A stretch of 64,000 nucleotides of DNA from the NCBI GenBank assembly GCA_036382855.1, contig DASVPO010000031.1:45414-109413 (forward strand). Direction: 5' to 3'. The stretch comes from DASVTR01 sp036382855 (GTDB taxonomy: Bacteria; Acidobacteriota; Blastocatellia; Pyrinomonadales; Pyrinomonadaceae). Both the position numbers and the translations under genes were made by a program. The notes under the pieces were generated by a model. The model did not search any database. It had not been told where the DNA came from and was given only the letters and a program-made list of their open reading frames with translations. Of this stretch, positions 18,028-27,212 are shown in pieces. Position 1 is the stretch's first letter, and each line of letters opens with the position of its first letter.

Positions 18028-18231
18028 AACTTTTTACGACCTCCCGGATGAAGCGCCGCTAGCTTCCCGCGCACGGACGCATTTTGCTACACTGCTCAAT
18101 AGATAAACCGGCAAGCCGGACGCTCCCCGGCCTCTTTTTGGGTAAGCGGATGATGCGCCCCGCGCGGGCGGGAAGTCTTTAAATGCGCTGAAACTTTCTG
18201 AAATCTTCTGAAAAGCGCCTTGTAAGCGGCG

Positions 18232-20274
18232 ATGAGTAGCCAGACCGAGCAACATTTTTACGAGTTCGGCCCGTTCCGCGTTGACACGTTGAAGCGCCTA
18301 CTGCTGCGCGAAGGCCAGCCCGTGCCGCTCACCGCCAAAGCCTTCGACACCCTCGTCACCTTCGTCCAGCACAGCGGGCAAGACCTAGACAAAGATGAAC
18401 TGATGAGGACGGTCTGGCCCGACACCGTCGTCGAGGAAAACAACCTGACCCAGAATGTCTCTGCGCTCCGCAAAGCGCTCGGCGAGAACAAGAGCGAGCA
18501 CCGCTACATCGTCACCATTCCGGGCCGTGGCTATCGCTTCGTCGCCACCGTGAAGGAAGTCTGCGATGCGCAAACTGAACTGCTCGAACGCGCCGTTGAT
18601 GCAGAGACGACGCAGGCGGGCGGTAATGTTGTTGCAGCAAACACACTCGCGCAATCGCCAAACGGCTCGACGGTAGCGAATGTCTACGAGCCATCAAAAA
18701 CAGACTCGAACGGTGCAGCAACAACCGCATCGTCTAGTCCCGTTTCAGCACCTTCTTCATCTTTGCCTGCGTTGCAGCCTGCACGCCTCTCCGCGTCTCT
18801 TCTTAAAAGGGCGGCTCTTGTCGTCTTGATTGCCGGAATCCTCGCCGTGGTCGCTTACTGGTGGCTATCAAACCGTTCGCGCACAGCGCCGGAAGTCGTC
18901 GCGCCGCCCGGCTCAATCGCCGTGCTGCCGTTTAAGCCGCTCGGCATGTCGGCCAGCGATGACTATCTCGGCCTCGGTATGGCCGATGCCCTGATTACCA
19001 AGCTCAGCAACATACGCCAGATAACCGTGCGGCCGACGAGCGCTGTGCTTAAGTTTGCGGGCGAAGGCAAGACTGACCCGGTTGCGGCCGGGCGTGAGTT
19101 GAATGTGGATTCTGTTCTGGAGGGAAGCATTCAGCGCGCGGGCGACCGCGTGCGCGTGACGGTTCAACTCGTCAGCGTTCGTGAGAGTCGTCCACTCTGG
19201 GCCCACAGCTTCGACGAGCAACTGACGGACATCTTCAGCGTTCAGGATTCCATCTCTGCGCAGGTCGCGCAGGCTCTCACACTCAAGCTGACGGGCGAAG
19301 AACAGAGGCTCTTGGCGAAGCGCTACACGGAGAGCGTGGAGGCGTATCAAGCCTACCTGCGCGGGCGCTACTTCTGGAACAAGCGCAACGAAGAGAGTCT
19401 GAATAAGAGCATCGTTTATTTCAACGAAGCCATCACGAGAGACCCCGCTTACGCTCTGGCCTATGCCGGTGTGGCCGACGCGCACAGCGTCATAGGCTTC
19501 TACCAGTTTGGCAAATTGCCGCCGCAGGAGAGTTTTCAGAAGGCCAAAGCGGCGGCGCTCAAAGCTCTCGAATTAGACGACAGCCTCGCCGAAGCACACG
19601 CTTCGCTCGCGCTCTCGGTCGGAGACGTTGACCAGGACGACGTGGCAGCCGAGCGTGAGTTTAAGCGCGCCATCGAACTCAATCCAAACTACGCGACCGC
19701 TCATCACTGGTACTCGGATTTCCTTGCGCTTTCGGGCAGACACGCGGAAGCGATGACGGAAATCAAGCGCGCCCTAGAGCTTGACCCGCTTTCGCTCGTC
19801 ATCAATGCCACGCTTGGCGAACGCCTCTATCAAGCGCGCCAGTATGACGAGGCCATTGCTCACCTGCGCAGGACGCTCGAAATGGACTCAAACTTCGGCC
19901 CGGCCCATTACCTGCTCGGCCTCGCGCTCGAACAAAAGGGTTTCTACGATGAGGCCATCGCGGAGCTATCAAAAGCACGCACGCTCTCAGGCAGCAATCC
20001 GTGGATGGTTTCGGCGCTCGGACACACGCTGGCGCTGTCGGGCCGCAAAGCAGACGCCCAACGCGTGCTCGTAGAACTAAGAGAACTATCGAAGGCACGC
20101 CACGTTACGCCCTACGATTTCGCCGTCGTCTATCAGGGCTTGGGCCAACATGAGCAGGTCATCGAATGGCTGCAAAAGCTGCACAAAGACAAAATCCGTC
20201 GCGCCCTCAAAGACGACCCGCGCATGGATGCCCTCCAGCAAGACCAGCGTTTTCAAAAACTCTATCAGTCTTAA
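18232..20274 (+). CDS. Winged-helix/TPR transmembrane regulator (CadC-like)
   Basis: The 680-residue product combines an OmpR/PhoB-type winged-helix DNA-binding domain (residues 8-105, ending IPGRGYRFVATV), a low-complexity Ser/Ala/Thr linker, one transmembrane helix at about 195-213 (ALVVLIAGILAVVAYWWL), a FlgO/TolB-N-like domain (about 225-345, GSIAVLPFKPLG, VLEGSIQRAGDRVRV) and a series of TPR repeats to the C-terminus. This architecture, common in Acidobacteria, places DNA binding inside and TPR sensing outside the membrane. The target genes are unknown; the divergent OPT gene is one candidate. The 3' end is followed by a heptad hairpin. Confidence 0.92.
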   Translation: MSSQTEQHFYEFGPFRVDTLKRLLLREGQPVPLTAKAFDTLVTFVQHSGQDLDKDELMRTVWPDTVVEENNLTQNVSALRKALGENKSEHRYIVTIPGRGYRFVATVKEVCDAQTELLERAVDAETTQAGGNVVAANTLAQSPNGSTVANVYEPSKTDSNGAATTASSSPVSAPSSSLPALQPARLSASLLKRAALVVLIAGILAVVAYWWLSNRSRTAPEVVAPPGSIAVLPFKPLGMSASDDYLGLGMADALITKLSNIRQITVRPTSAVLKFAGEGKTDPVAAGRELNVDSVLEGSIQRAGDRVRVTVQLVSVRESRPLWAHSFDEQLTDIFSVQDSISAQVAQALTLKLTGEEQRLLAKRYTESVEAYQAYLRGRYFWNKRNEESLNKSIVYFNEAITRDPAYALAYAGVADAHSVIGFYQFGKLPPQESFQKAKAAALKALELDDSLAEAHASLALSVGDVDQDDVAAEREFKRAIELNPNYATAHHWYSDFLALSGRHAEAMTEIKRALELDPLSLVINATLGERLYQARQYDEAIAHLRRTLEMDSNFGPAHYLLGLALEQKGFYDEAIAELSKARTLSGSNPWMVSALGHTLALSGRKADAQRVLVELRELSKARHVTPYDFAVVYQGLGQHEQVIEWLQKLHKDKIRRALKDDPRMDALQQDQRFQKLYQS

Positions 20275-20278
20275 AAAC

Positions 20279-20350
20279 AGTCCAAGGTCCAAGGTCCAAA
20301 GTCAAGATGATGGTTCTTGACTTTGGACCTTGGACCTTGGGCTTTGGACT
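20279..20350. repeat. Heptad-repeat hairpin, GTCCAA family, between convergent genes
   Basis: The left arm 20279-20306 is four 7-base units of the form RGTCCAA, and the right arm 20316-20350 is the reverse complement with five units, so the arms differ by exactly one unit. The loop is short (20307-20315). It sits between the stops at 20274 and 20354 and could act as a bidirectional terminator. Confidence 0.85.
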
Positions 20351-20353
20351 TGT

Positions 20354-23300
20354 TTACGGGTTAGCGCAGTCGGCGTTGGAGCGTGTGACGAAGGGGCCGA
20401 AGCGTTGTTGATACTCGGTTGAGGTGATGAAGGCGCAGACCATGGCGCGGTAGTTGTTGACCGCTTGGTTATTGACCACATTGAGCCAGAAGGCTTCGCC
20501 GCCGGGGTCCGGGTCGCGTTGCAGGTAGCCGAAATACTGCATGCGAACGAACGCAGGGTTGTACTCGCGATTGACGAACTCCGTAATCTCTATGACATCT
20601 CTCAAAACCTGCGCGCGTGTTTTGCCGCTCGTCATCGCGTCAATCTGTTGCTGGCGCTCTGCTGCGTAAGGCACGAGGCCCGCCGTGTCGAAGAGCTTAT
20701 TAACAAACTGCTCGTTCGTCAGCGAAAGGGGGTAAGCGTTTGCGGCCGTGAAGCCGGGGCGCGCGACCCAATCGTTGGCGAGCGCCTGCTTGTTGGCTTC
20801 AAGGTCCGGGCCGTCAACGACGCGGCCGCGGTCGGCGCGGAATTCAGCGAAGTTCGGCTGCCGACCGAAGGAGGCTTTGTAGAGACGATAGACGAAGTAG
20901 CCTGTTTGCTGGAATTCGTTTTCGACGAAGAAGGCGGCCGAGACGCCGTTGCGCCGCTGGCCGAGGCAGAGAGCGGTCGCGCATTGTTCGATTTCGTTGG
21001 TCCAGTAATCCAGCCCGCCTTCGTCAGGCTCGCGATTGAGGAAGTCAACGTAGTGCTGCCAGACGAAGAGGCGCGAAGAATCAATGGCGTTTGTGCGCGC
21101 TTGTTCATCACCGTCGAGCGTGTTGTTGGCGTCGCGGTCAATGCCGAACTGGCGACCCGTGCCGAGTGGAACGCCCGTAAACGTCAACTCAGAACCGGCC
21201 GCAACCAGTTGCAGGAGAGCCTGCGATGAGAGGGGTGCTTCCGCCTGCCTGTCAGGTTGAAACGCTCCGCCGCCCGTGTAGAAGAAGCCGCGCGGCAGGC
21301 CGTTCAGTTTTCCTCTGACAACCAGATCGCAATTCCGTGCGTTCGCCTGTGCAATCAGTAGATTGACTCTCTCAAGCGTCGCGGGCAAAGTTTTGTTGTC
21401 GTTGTTGACCGTTGCCTGCAAGCCGACGGCCGGTGCGAGACCCGTATCGAAGGCCAGCATGAATTGCTCTACGTCGCGACGGTCATTGTCGCTCTGGAAG
21501 GTGAAGACAGGGGTGCGCAGGAAATTGAGCAGCGTATCGAAAGAGCCGTCGTGTGCGAAGCCGTATCCTGCGTCCTGCTCGCCCGCTATCTTGCGCATCC
21601 CTGTCTTCTGGTAGAGGCCGCGCAGTTGCGGCACTTTGAAGTCCTGCGATTCCTGCAAGAGCGCGGCTTGAATGATGGAGCGATTTGTTCCCGTTCCCGT
21701 GCCGGGAAACGTCGTGTGACACTGGTTGCAGGTCAGTATATTTCCGTCGAGGCGTGCGTTGTTGAAAAGCTGCGCGCCGCGCGCGGGGTTTGGGCCTGTG
21801 GGCGGGCTGGGCAGAGTGCGGTCAAGATTCTGCAAAGGGTTTGGCGGATACGAGAGCGTGCGCACGAAGGCATCGAAGGCCGCCATCTCTTCAAACGAGA
21901 GTTGACGCGGGCCGCCGAGCAGGCTCGTAAACGCCGGGTTGAAGGCTGAGAGATTCGCTCTATCGCCGCGCCAGTGTAGCGGCTCGGTCGCGTTCAAGCC
22001 GCGCAGAGATTGCGTCGTCATCGGGCCCTTCATCGGATGAAAGTTGGACGAACGCTGAAGCAGAGGCGACGGGAAAGGGCTTGTGACCAGTTGCATCTGT
22101 CCCTGCGGGTCGCCCAAATCCCATGCAAGGCCGTCTCTATGTCCGTTAAGGTGGCAACTGGCGCACGACAAATCGCCGTGCGCTGAAAATTGCCCGTCGT
22201 AGAGAAAACGACGACCCTCGCGCACGCTCAAAGGTTCTGGGTTGAAGCCGACGGCAACGCGGCCCGCTTCCGTCTTCGTGTTGAGGTCAACGATGCTCAC
22301 GGTCTGTTCAAAACGGTTCAGCACATAGAGCAGCTTGCGTCTCGGATTAAGGGCCAACCCCGTCGGCCCCTGCCCGACGTTGATTCTCATCTGGACAGCG
22401 CCGCTCGCATCCAGCACGCCAACTTTCGCTGAACCCGTTGCAGCAACGTAGAGCGCGCCGTCCGAAGCCCGCACGATGTCTGCGGGCGACGAGAGACTAA
22501 GCGCACGCTCTGCGTCTGAGCCTGAAGGCGCAGCGTAGTTGATATGAGAATTGAGGTCGGTCTGGTTAAAGCCCGTCGCAACATCGCCCGCGAAGTTAAC
22601 GACGGCAACGCGTGTGCTCAGGAAACGGCCGTTCAAATTCGGCTCGAAGCGTACTTCGTTGTGCGCTTCGAGGTTGACGACGTAGAGCCTGCCCGTCGTG
22701 GAATCAAGCACGCTGTTGCCTATGTGTGTGCCGAGGCCGCGCACCTGCGCGCTCACAACCGGCGAAGCCCCGCGCGCGTCCAGCACGACGACATCGTTAT
22801 CGGCCAGAGTGTAAGGGATAAACTGATTCCAGCGCGTGTCGCCTCTTTCGTCTGCCCAGCCAGCGCCGTTCCACCTGACAATCAAGCCGACGTTGGGCGC
22901 GGCCGGAAGATTAAAGGCCCGCGCAGGGACGGGCGGCGGCGGCCCGCCACCGGCAGAGACCTGCGCGGCGGGCACAATCGTCGTCCCGTTGCCGGATTCA
23001 AAAACGGAGACGAAAACCTGCTGGCCCGCTGCGTCGCGTGCCAGCGAGCGCGGCTGCTTGCCGCGTATGTTGATGACCTGCGGCGCGCTTGCCGGTGCGC
23101 TCGGATCATAGACTTTAATCTGGCTGAGTCCTGAGACGCAGACGAAAGCAAGCTCGCGCTCTCTGCCCGCGAAGATAACATCTGTCGGCTCGTCGCCCAC
23201 GTCGAACGTGCGCGTTACGTTGAAGGTCCTGAGGTCTACGACGCTGACAGAATCCGAGAGCCAGTTTGTTACCCATGCTTCGTGGTCGTTGCGCGCACGA

Positions 23301-23602
23301 ACGCTGACAGGCTCCAACCCGACGGGAATCTCCGCCATCAGCGTCAAGCCTTTGCCCGTCAAGTGAAAGACGGAGAGCGTAGAGTTTGGTGAATTGACGG
23401 CCAGCAGTCGCGTGCCGTCGGGCGTGACGGCCAGGGGGTGTACCTGCGGACTCTCGAAGTTCTTGTAAGTGGGCGGCAACCCTTGCGCCTGCGTCGTCTC
23501 TATCTGCTGTCGTCCCATAAGCCAGAAGGCGCAGGCTAAAACGACAGCGATGAAGACCAGACGCTTAAAGAAATCCGCCGAGGGGGAACGCATGTTTGAC
23601 AT
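20354..23602 (-). CDS. Secreted beta-propeller / dihaem cytochrome c / DUF4214 protein
   Basis: The 1082-residue product begins with a signal anchor (LVFIAVVLACAFWLM). Residues about 45-460 form a YVTN-type beta-propeller with repeated VxVxDLxT blades (SVSVVDLRTFNVTRTFDVG, VSIVDLNTKTEAGRVAVG). Two c-type haem sites follow, CASCH (Cys480) and CNQCH (Cys625), in a region like the MauG/cytochrome-c-peroxidase family. The last 240 residues are DUF4214-like (VDFLNREPDEGGLDYWTNEI, YLQRDPDPGGEAFWLNVV). It is presumably periplasmic or surface-attached and redox active; the substrate is unknown. The DUF4214 tail is often seen on surface or secreted proteins. The first ATG is at 23602; a second, four codons in, is possible. 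Confidence 0.88.
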   Translation of the reverse strand: MSNMRSPSADFFKRLVFIAVVLACAFWLMGRQQIETTQAQGLPPTYKNFESPQVHPLAVTPDGTRLLAVNSPNSTLSVFHLTGKGLTLMAEIPVGLEPVSVRARNDHEAWVTNWLSDSVSVVDLRTFNVTRTFDVGDEPTDVIFAGRERELAFVCVSGLSQIKVYDPSAPASAPQVINIRGKQPRSLARDAAGQQVFVSVFESGNGTTIVPAAQVSAGGGPPPPVPARAFNLPAAPNVGLIVRWNGAGWADERGDTRWNQFIPYTLADNDVVVLDARGASPVVSAQVRGLGTHIGNSVLDSTTGRLYVVNLEAHNEVRFEPNLNGRFLSTRVAVVNFAGDVATGFNQTDLNSHINYAAPSGSDAERALSLSSPADIVRASDGALYVAATGSAKVGVLDASGAVQMRINVGQGPTGLALNPRRKLLYVLNRFEQTVSIVDLNTKTEAGRVAVGFNPEPLSVREGRRFLYDGQFSAHGDLSCASCHLNGHRDGLAWDLGDPQGQMQLVTSPFPSPLLQRSSNFHPMKGPMTTQSLRGLNATEPLHWRGDRANLSAFNPAFTSLLGGPRQLSFEEMAAFDAFVRTLSYPPNPLQNLDRTLPSPPTGPNPARGAQLFNNARLDGNILTCNQCHTTFPGTGTGTNRSIIQAALLQESQDFKVPQLRGLYQKTGMRKIAGEQDAGYGFAHDGSFDTLLNFLRTPVFTFQSDNDRRDVEQFMLAFDTGLAPAVGLQATVNNDNKTLPATLERVNLLIAQANARNCDLVVRGKLNGLPRGFFYTGGGAFQPDRQAEAPLSSQALLQLVAAGSELTFTGVPLGTGRQFGIDRDANNTLDGDEQARTNAIDSSRLFVWQHYVDFLNREPDEGGLDYWTNEIEQCATALCLGQRRNGVSAAFFVENEFQQTGYFVYRLYKASFGRQPNFAEFRADRGRVVDGPDLEANKQALANDWVARPGFTAANAYPLSLTNEQFVNKLFDTAGLVPYAAERQQQIDAMTSGKTRAQVLRDVIEITEFVNREYNPAFVRMQYFGYLQRDPDPGGEAFWLNVVNNQAVNNYRAMVCAFITSTEYQQRFGPFVTRSNADCANP

Positions 23603-23971
23603 AACGATGAGGCTCGATTGTTAAAACAGTTAATGAACCGGGAGACACCAGAGAGTGTTTGTGTTTGTGTGTGCGCTCTTGGACGACCTGCATGAAGCGG
23701 GCAGTTGGAAGATTATGTCCTGCGGCTCTCAAATGTCAAACAGAATAGCCACCAAAACGCGCAGGAAGGGGCAAAAGGGGAAGAGGGTAAAAGGTGAAAA
23801 GGAAGGCCGCTTGCTTTCCCTTTACCCGTTTCACCTCTTCCCCTTTTCCCCTTGTCTTCCTCTATGCCCATGTCGCGGCGTCGCTTTGATTCTTGACTTT
23901 CCGCCGTGGTGTTATAGAGTGAGTGGCTTACCGGCACAGCCGCTTTAGAAACCACTTCTCAGGGGAGAAAC
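23603..23971. other. Divergent intergenic region with a purine/pyrimidine hairpin
   Basis: This 369-base gap lies between the divergent cytochrome and CitE-like genes. It holds one imperfect hairpin (23765-23862) and the leaders of both genes. A TTGACT/TATAGA pair near 23894-23920 has only a 14-base spacer, too short to call a promoter. Short reading frames here just follow the repeat arms. Confidence 0.5.
23765..23862. repeat. Imperfect polypurine/polypyrimidine inverted repeat
   Basis: An arm of AAGGGG/AAAGG-type units (about 23765-23806) faces its imperfect complement (about 23814-23862). The composition is close to the AAGGTAA heptad hairpins at 49783 and 58435, but the units are less regular and it lies between divergent rather than convergent genes. 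Confidence 0.6.
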
Positions 23972-25420
23972 ATGAAGGCATCACTGTCTAAGGAATTAAC
24001 CGCAAAGGTCACAACTCAACTACGGCAGGCCAACGCTGCCTTCGCTGAAAAATATCCCGGCGAGGTCGGACGACGCCAGCCCGTGCACACCGTCTACGGC
24101 GGCGCGCATCTCTTCAAGGCAGACTCGGCGCGCCGCCTTGGAGCGCTTGCCCTGCGTTCGCTCGAAGCCTACGCGCCCGACGCCTTCATCTTCGCACGCG
24201 CCATCAGTCTTCCCGGCGCTGATGAGTTGCCGCTCTCTCTGGCCGGCGAGCCGGATTTGCAGGCGCGACTGAAAAAAGAGCCTGACGCCGTGCGCGACGA
24301 AAGCAAGCCTGCGTGGATGGCCCACGCCATCTACTCGCGCGTGATGGAAAAACTGAAGCGCGAGCCGGTCGAGGATTTTCGGATTGACTTCGAGGACGGC
24401 TACGGCAATCGCCCCGACGCCGAAGAGGACGGCCACGCCGCAGCGGCCGCAACCGAAGTCGCAAGCGCGCTGGCATCCGATACGCTCTCGCCCTTCATAG
24501 GCATTCGCATCAAGCCGCTCACGGAAGAGTTGCGCGAGCGCAGTCTTCGCACTCTCGACGTTTTCATCTCCACGCTCGCTGAACAGACGAGCGGCAAGCT
24601 TCCGAACAACTTCGTCGTCACGCTTCCCAAAGTCACAATCCCCGAGCAGGTCACGGCGCTCGTCGAAATCTTCGAGCTACTGGAAGAAGAGATTGGCCTT
24701 AAGCGCGGCGCGCTCAAGATGGAGTTGATGATTGAGACGACGCAGGCCATTCTCAACGACCGCGGCGAATCGAATCTGCCGCTCCTTCTTGACGCGGGCC
24801 AGGAGCGCATCGTCGCCGCACACTTCGGCACTTACGACTACACGGCCAGTTGCCAGATTACAGCCGCGCACCAGCACATGACGCATCCGGCCTGCGACTT
24901 CGCGCGCCACATGATGCAGGTCGCCTTCGGCGGCACGGGCGTCTGGCTCTCCGACGGCGCGACCAACATCATGCCTGTCGCACCGCATCGCGCAGCAGAA
25001 GGCGCACCCGCGCTCACACAACAACAGCTCGAAGAGAACACATCAACCGTCCACCGCGCCTGGAAGCTACACTACGACCACATTCAACATTCGCTGACCA
25101 ACGCCTACTATCAAGGATGGGACTTGCACCCGGCCCAACTCCCGACGCGCTACGCAGCCGTCTACAGCTTCTTTCTTGACAGCCTCGAAGCCGCCTCCGA
25201 ACGTCTCAGCAACTTTGTCGAGAAGGCCGCCAAAGCAACGCTCGTCGGTGATGTCTTTGACGACGCCGCGACCGGCCAGGGCTTGCTCAACTATTTCCTG
25301 CGCGCCATCAACTGCGGCGCGATAACCGAAAGCGAAGCGCTCAGATTATCGAGCCTGACGCTTGACGAACTACGCTCCGGCTCCTTCGTGCGTATTCTGA
25401 AGAACAGGCAGAATCTATAA
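23972..25420 (+). CDS. CitE/HpcH-HpaI-like TIM-barrel enzyme (DUF6986-type)
   Basis: The 482-residue product has hallmarks of the citrate-lyase-beta/HpcH-HpaI aldolase and malate synthase superfamily: RIDFEDGYG (metal-binding Asp139, Glu141, Asp142), IGIRIKPL (Arg179), a Glu-rich strand KMELMIETTQ (Glu251, Glu255) and HFGTYDYTASC (Asp289). It is longer than CitE (about 290). I believe it belongs to the DUF6986 group, sometimes labelled aldolase, but cannot confirm this. GGGGAG precedes the ATG. The neighbouring purine block would yield ureidoglycolate and then glyoxylate, so a C-C bond-forming or -cleaving enzyme acting on glyoxylate or a related 2-oxo acid is a reasonable hypothesis. There is no signal peptide. 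Confidence 0.75.
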   Translation: MKASLSKELTAKVTTQLRQANAAFAEKYPGEVGRRQPVHTVYGGAHLFKADSARRLGALALRSLEAYAPDAFIFARAISLPGADELPLSLAGEPDLQARLKKEPDAVRDESKPAWMAHAIYSRVMEKLKREPVEDFRIDFEDGYGNRPDAEEDGHAAAAATEVASALASDTLSPFIGIRIKPLTEELRERSLRTLDVFISTLAEQTSGKLPNNFVVTLPKVTIPEQVTALVEIFELLEEEIGLKRGALKMELMIETTQAILNDRGESNLPLLLDAGQERIVAAHFGTYDYTASCQITAAHQHMTHPACDFARHMMQVAFGGTGVWLSDGATNIMPVAPHRAAEGAPALTQQQLEENTSTVHRAWKLHYDHIQHSLTNAYYQGWDLHPAQLPTRYAAVYSFFLDSLEAASERLSNFVEKAAKATLVGDVFDDAATGQGLLNYFLRAINCGAITESEALRLSSLTLDELRSGSFVRILKNRQNL

Positions 25421-25479
25421 CGCAGTCTCTATCAAGTTTATGAAGCGCGCGGAGCGGCCGCGAAAGTTAAGCCAGGCCG

Positions 25480-26001
25480 ATGCATGTAGAAATTGAAGCA
25501 GCAACGGCTGAACAGCAACCCGTTCTCGCTAATCTGCTTGAACTGTACACGCATGACTTCAGCGAGATGATGGACGTTGAACTCGGCGCGGACGGGCGCT
25601 TCGGCTACGCCGAACTCCCGCTCTACTGGCAGGAGCACACCCGTCATCCTTTTCTGGTTAAGGCGGACGGCCACCTTGCAGGCTTCGTGCTCGTGCGCAA
25701 AGGCTCGCTTGTCTCCGGCGACGCGGACGTATGGGATGTCTCGGAGTTTTTCATCCTGCGCGGATACCGCAAGCGCGGAATCGGCATGCAAGCCGCGCAT
25801 GAAGTCTGGCGCAGATTTCCGGGCCTGTGGGAAGTGCGCGTGATCTATAAAAACGCGCCGGCGCGTGAGTTCTGGAGTCAGGCAATCGCCCGTTTTATGG
25901 GCGCGATTATTGAACCGACCTTCTACGAAGCAAGACGCTGGCACGTCTTCTCCTTCGACACACGACTAAGCAAACAAGCTACCAACAAAACTCATGATTG
26001 A
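25480..26001 (+). CDS. GNAT-family N-acetyltransferase
   Basis: The 173-residue product has the GNAT fold pattern: an N-terminal strand-helix, the central strand GFVLVRKGS, and the acetyl-CoA-binding motif A around FILRGYRKRGIGMQAAHEVW (residues about 88-107), with YRKRGIG matching the Q/RxxGxG/A pyrophosphate loop. The acceptor substrate cannot be predicted. It is convergent with the urate hydroxylase gene (48 bases apart) and 59 bases after the CitE-like gene on the same strand, so it may be co-transcribed with the latter. Confidence 0.85.
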   Translation: MHVEIEAATAEQQPVLANLLELYTHDFSEMMDVELGADGRFGYAELPLYWQEHTRHPFLVKADGHLAGFVLVRKGSLVSGDADVWDVSEFFILRGYRKRGIGMQAAHEVWRRFPGLWEVRVIYKNAPAREFWSQAIARFMGAIIEPTFYEARRWHVFSFDTRLSKQATNKTHD

Positions 26002-26048
26002 AACCGCAAACCTGAAACTAATTCAATCTGAGCTTACACACTTTTAGC

Positions 26049-26867
26049 TCACGCCCGCCTGATAATTTTCGCAGCGCCCCAGCCCAGCAGCACGACTACT
26101 GAGAGCACGACCCAGTTGTAATCATGGCCGTAGGTCGTGACAGGATAGTGGTTGCTAATCATCAGGAAGACGACGGGGACGGCCATAAACGTGTTGTGCT
26201 TGGAGCGCAGCTTGGCGCGCGACGCGTGTGATTGGTCTGGTTCTCTTCCTTCTGAGACGGCAGCAATCATCCTGCGCTGTGCGGGCAGAATCCGCTGCCA
26301 GACGTTAGCGACCATGATTGTGCCGAACATCGCGCCGACGTGAATGTAGGCGGCGCGGCCGCTAAACGTGTGCGTGAGAAAGTAGGCGACGAAGACGATC
26401 AGAACGTAAGAGACGGCGGCGAACAGCAGTTCGTTTCTGCTGAGCGGCGAGAGTACCAGCAGGTCGTAGACCATCCACGCGACGACGAGCAGCCCGACGC
26501 CGATTGCGATGCCTGTCCACTGGCTGATGTCGCGCACGTCAGTGTCTATCAGGTAGCTGCCCATGTAATAGCCGTGGATGAGCAGGGCCATTCCGCTGAG
26601 CCACGTCAGCGCTGCTTCCCAACGGAACCAGTGCAGCTCGCGCGGCCCCGGTTTTTTCTGTTTCTCGACGACGTAGAAGCCGCCGCTGTGAACCATCCAG
26701 ACCTGCGCGGGTTCACCATCCGCGAGGCCCGCCTTCTCTTCTTCCGTCAGGCGGCCGTCGAGCCAGGTGAAGTAGTAGGTGGAGCCGACCCACATGATTC
26801 CGGCGAAGACGTGTATCCAGCGTGCGATTGAATTGAGCCATTCGGTGACGTTGGGGTCAATTATCAT
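26049..26867 (-). CDS. puuD: Membrane-bound urate hydroxylase, no cytochrome domain
   Basis: This 272-residue polytopic protein matches the membrane domain of PuuD, the urate-oxidising enzyme that makes 5-hydroxyisourate: WIHVFAGIMWVGSTYYF at residues 17-33, the HSGGFYVVEK segment, WFRWEAALTWLSG, and a C-terminal NHYPVTTYGHDYNW. About seven or eight hydrophobic spans are visible. PuuD as first described carries a C-terminal cytochrome c domain; here there is none and no CxxCH motif, so a separate electron acceptor is needed. It is the last gene of the purine operon and starts 3 bases after the uraH stop. No soluble uricase is present in the window. Confidence 0.9.
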   Translation of the reverse strand: MIIDPNVTEWLNSIARWIHVFAGIMWVGSTYYFTWLDGRLTEEEKAGLADGEPAQVWMVHSGGFYVVEKQKKPGPRELHWFRWEAALTWLSGMALLIHGYYMGSYLIDTDVRDISQWTGIAIGVGLLVVAWMVYDLLVLSPLSRNELLFAAVSYVLIVFVAYFLTHTFSGRAAYIHVGAMFGTIMVANVWQRILPAQRRMIAAVSEGREPDQSHASRAKLRSKHNTFMAVPVVFLMISNHYPVTTYGHDYNWVVLSVVVLLGWGAAKIIRRA

Positions 26868-26870
26868 TGA

Positions 26871-27212
26871 CTAGCTCCCGCGATAGGTTGAATAGCCATA
26901 GGGGCTGAGCAAGAGTGGAACGTGGTAGTGCTGCGTCGCTTCGCGGACGACGAAAATGATTGTCACAAACGGGTAGAAGCTCTCAATGTTCTGCGCGTTG
27001 AAGTAGACGGACGTGTCAAAGGTGAGCTTGTAAGTTCCGGCCTGTGGATGGAAGTCGGCCGGAAGCAAATCTTTCAAACGACCGTCCGCGTCCGTTCTCC
27101 CTCTTCCGAGTTCTTTCCAGTTTCCGCCCTCATCATATTCCAGCACGACGGGCACACCGCTGGCAGGTTTGCCGCGCGACGTGTCCAAGATGTGTGTGGT
27201 AATCGCACTCAT
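26871..27212 (-). CDS. uraH: 5-hydroxyisourate hydrolase
   Basis: The product is a 113-residue transthyretin-like protein that hydrolyses 5-hydroxyisourate to OHCU. The N-terminal ITTHILDTSRGKPA (His7) and the C-terminal signature YRGS are diagnostic, and HYHVPLLLSPYGYSTYRGS closes the protein as in authentic HIU hydrolases. There is no signal peptide. Its ATG overlaps the uraD stop by four bases (ATGA), so translation is likely coupled, matching consecutive reaction steps. Confidence 0.97.
   Translation of the reverse strand: MSAITTHILDTSRGKPASGVPVVLEYDEGGNWKELGRGRTDADGRLKDLLPADFHPQAGTYKLTFDTSVYFNAQNIESFYPFVTIIFVVREATQHYHVPLLLSPYGYSTYRGS

Noticed and set aside
17161..18051. Plus-strand 296-codon frame opposite the OPT gene
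   Set aside because: Antisense to a clear transporter gene; its His/Arg-rich product is typical of high-GC shadow frames.
20279..20350. Possible CRISPR repeat
   Set aside because: The units are 7 bp, directly adjacent and paired as an inverted repeat, with no spacers; there is no cas gene in the window.
20465..21229. Plus-strand 254-codon frame opposite the cytochrome gene
   Set aside because: Antisense to the DUF4214 region of a well-supported gene; no domain or ribosome site.
23655..23948. Plus-strand 97-codon frame across the purine/pyrimidine hairpin
   Set aside because: The translation is Lys/Gly-rich then Phe/Pro/Leu-rich because it reads the two repeat arms; the gene start at 23972 lies just downstream.
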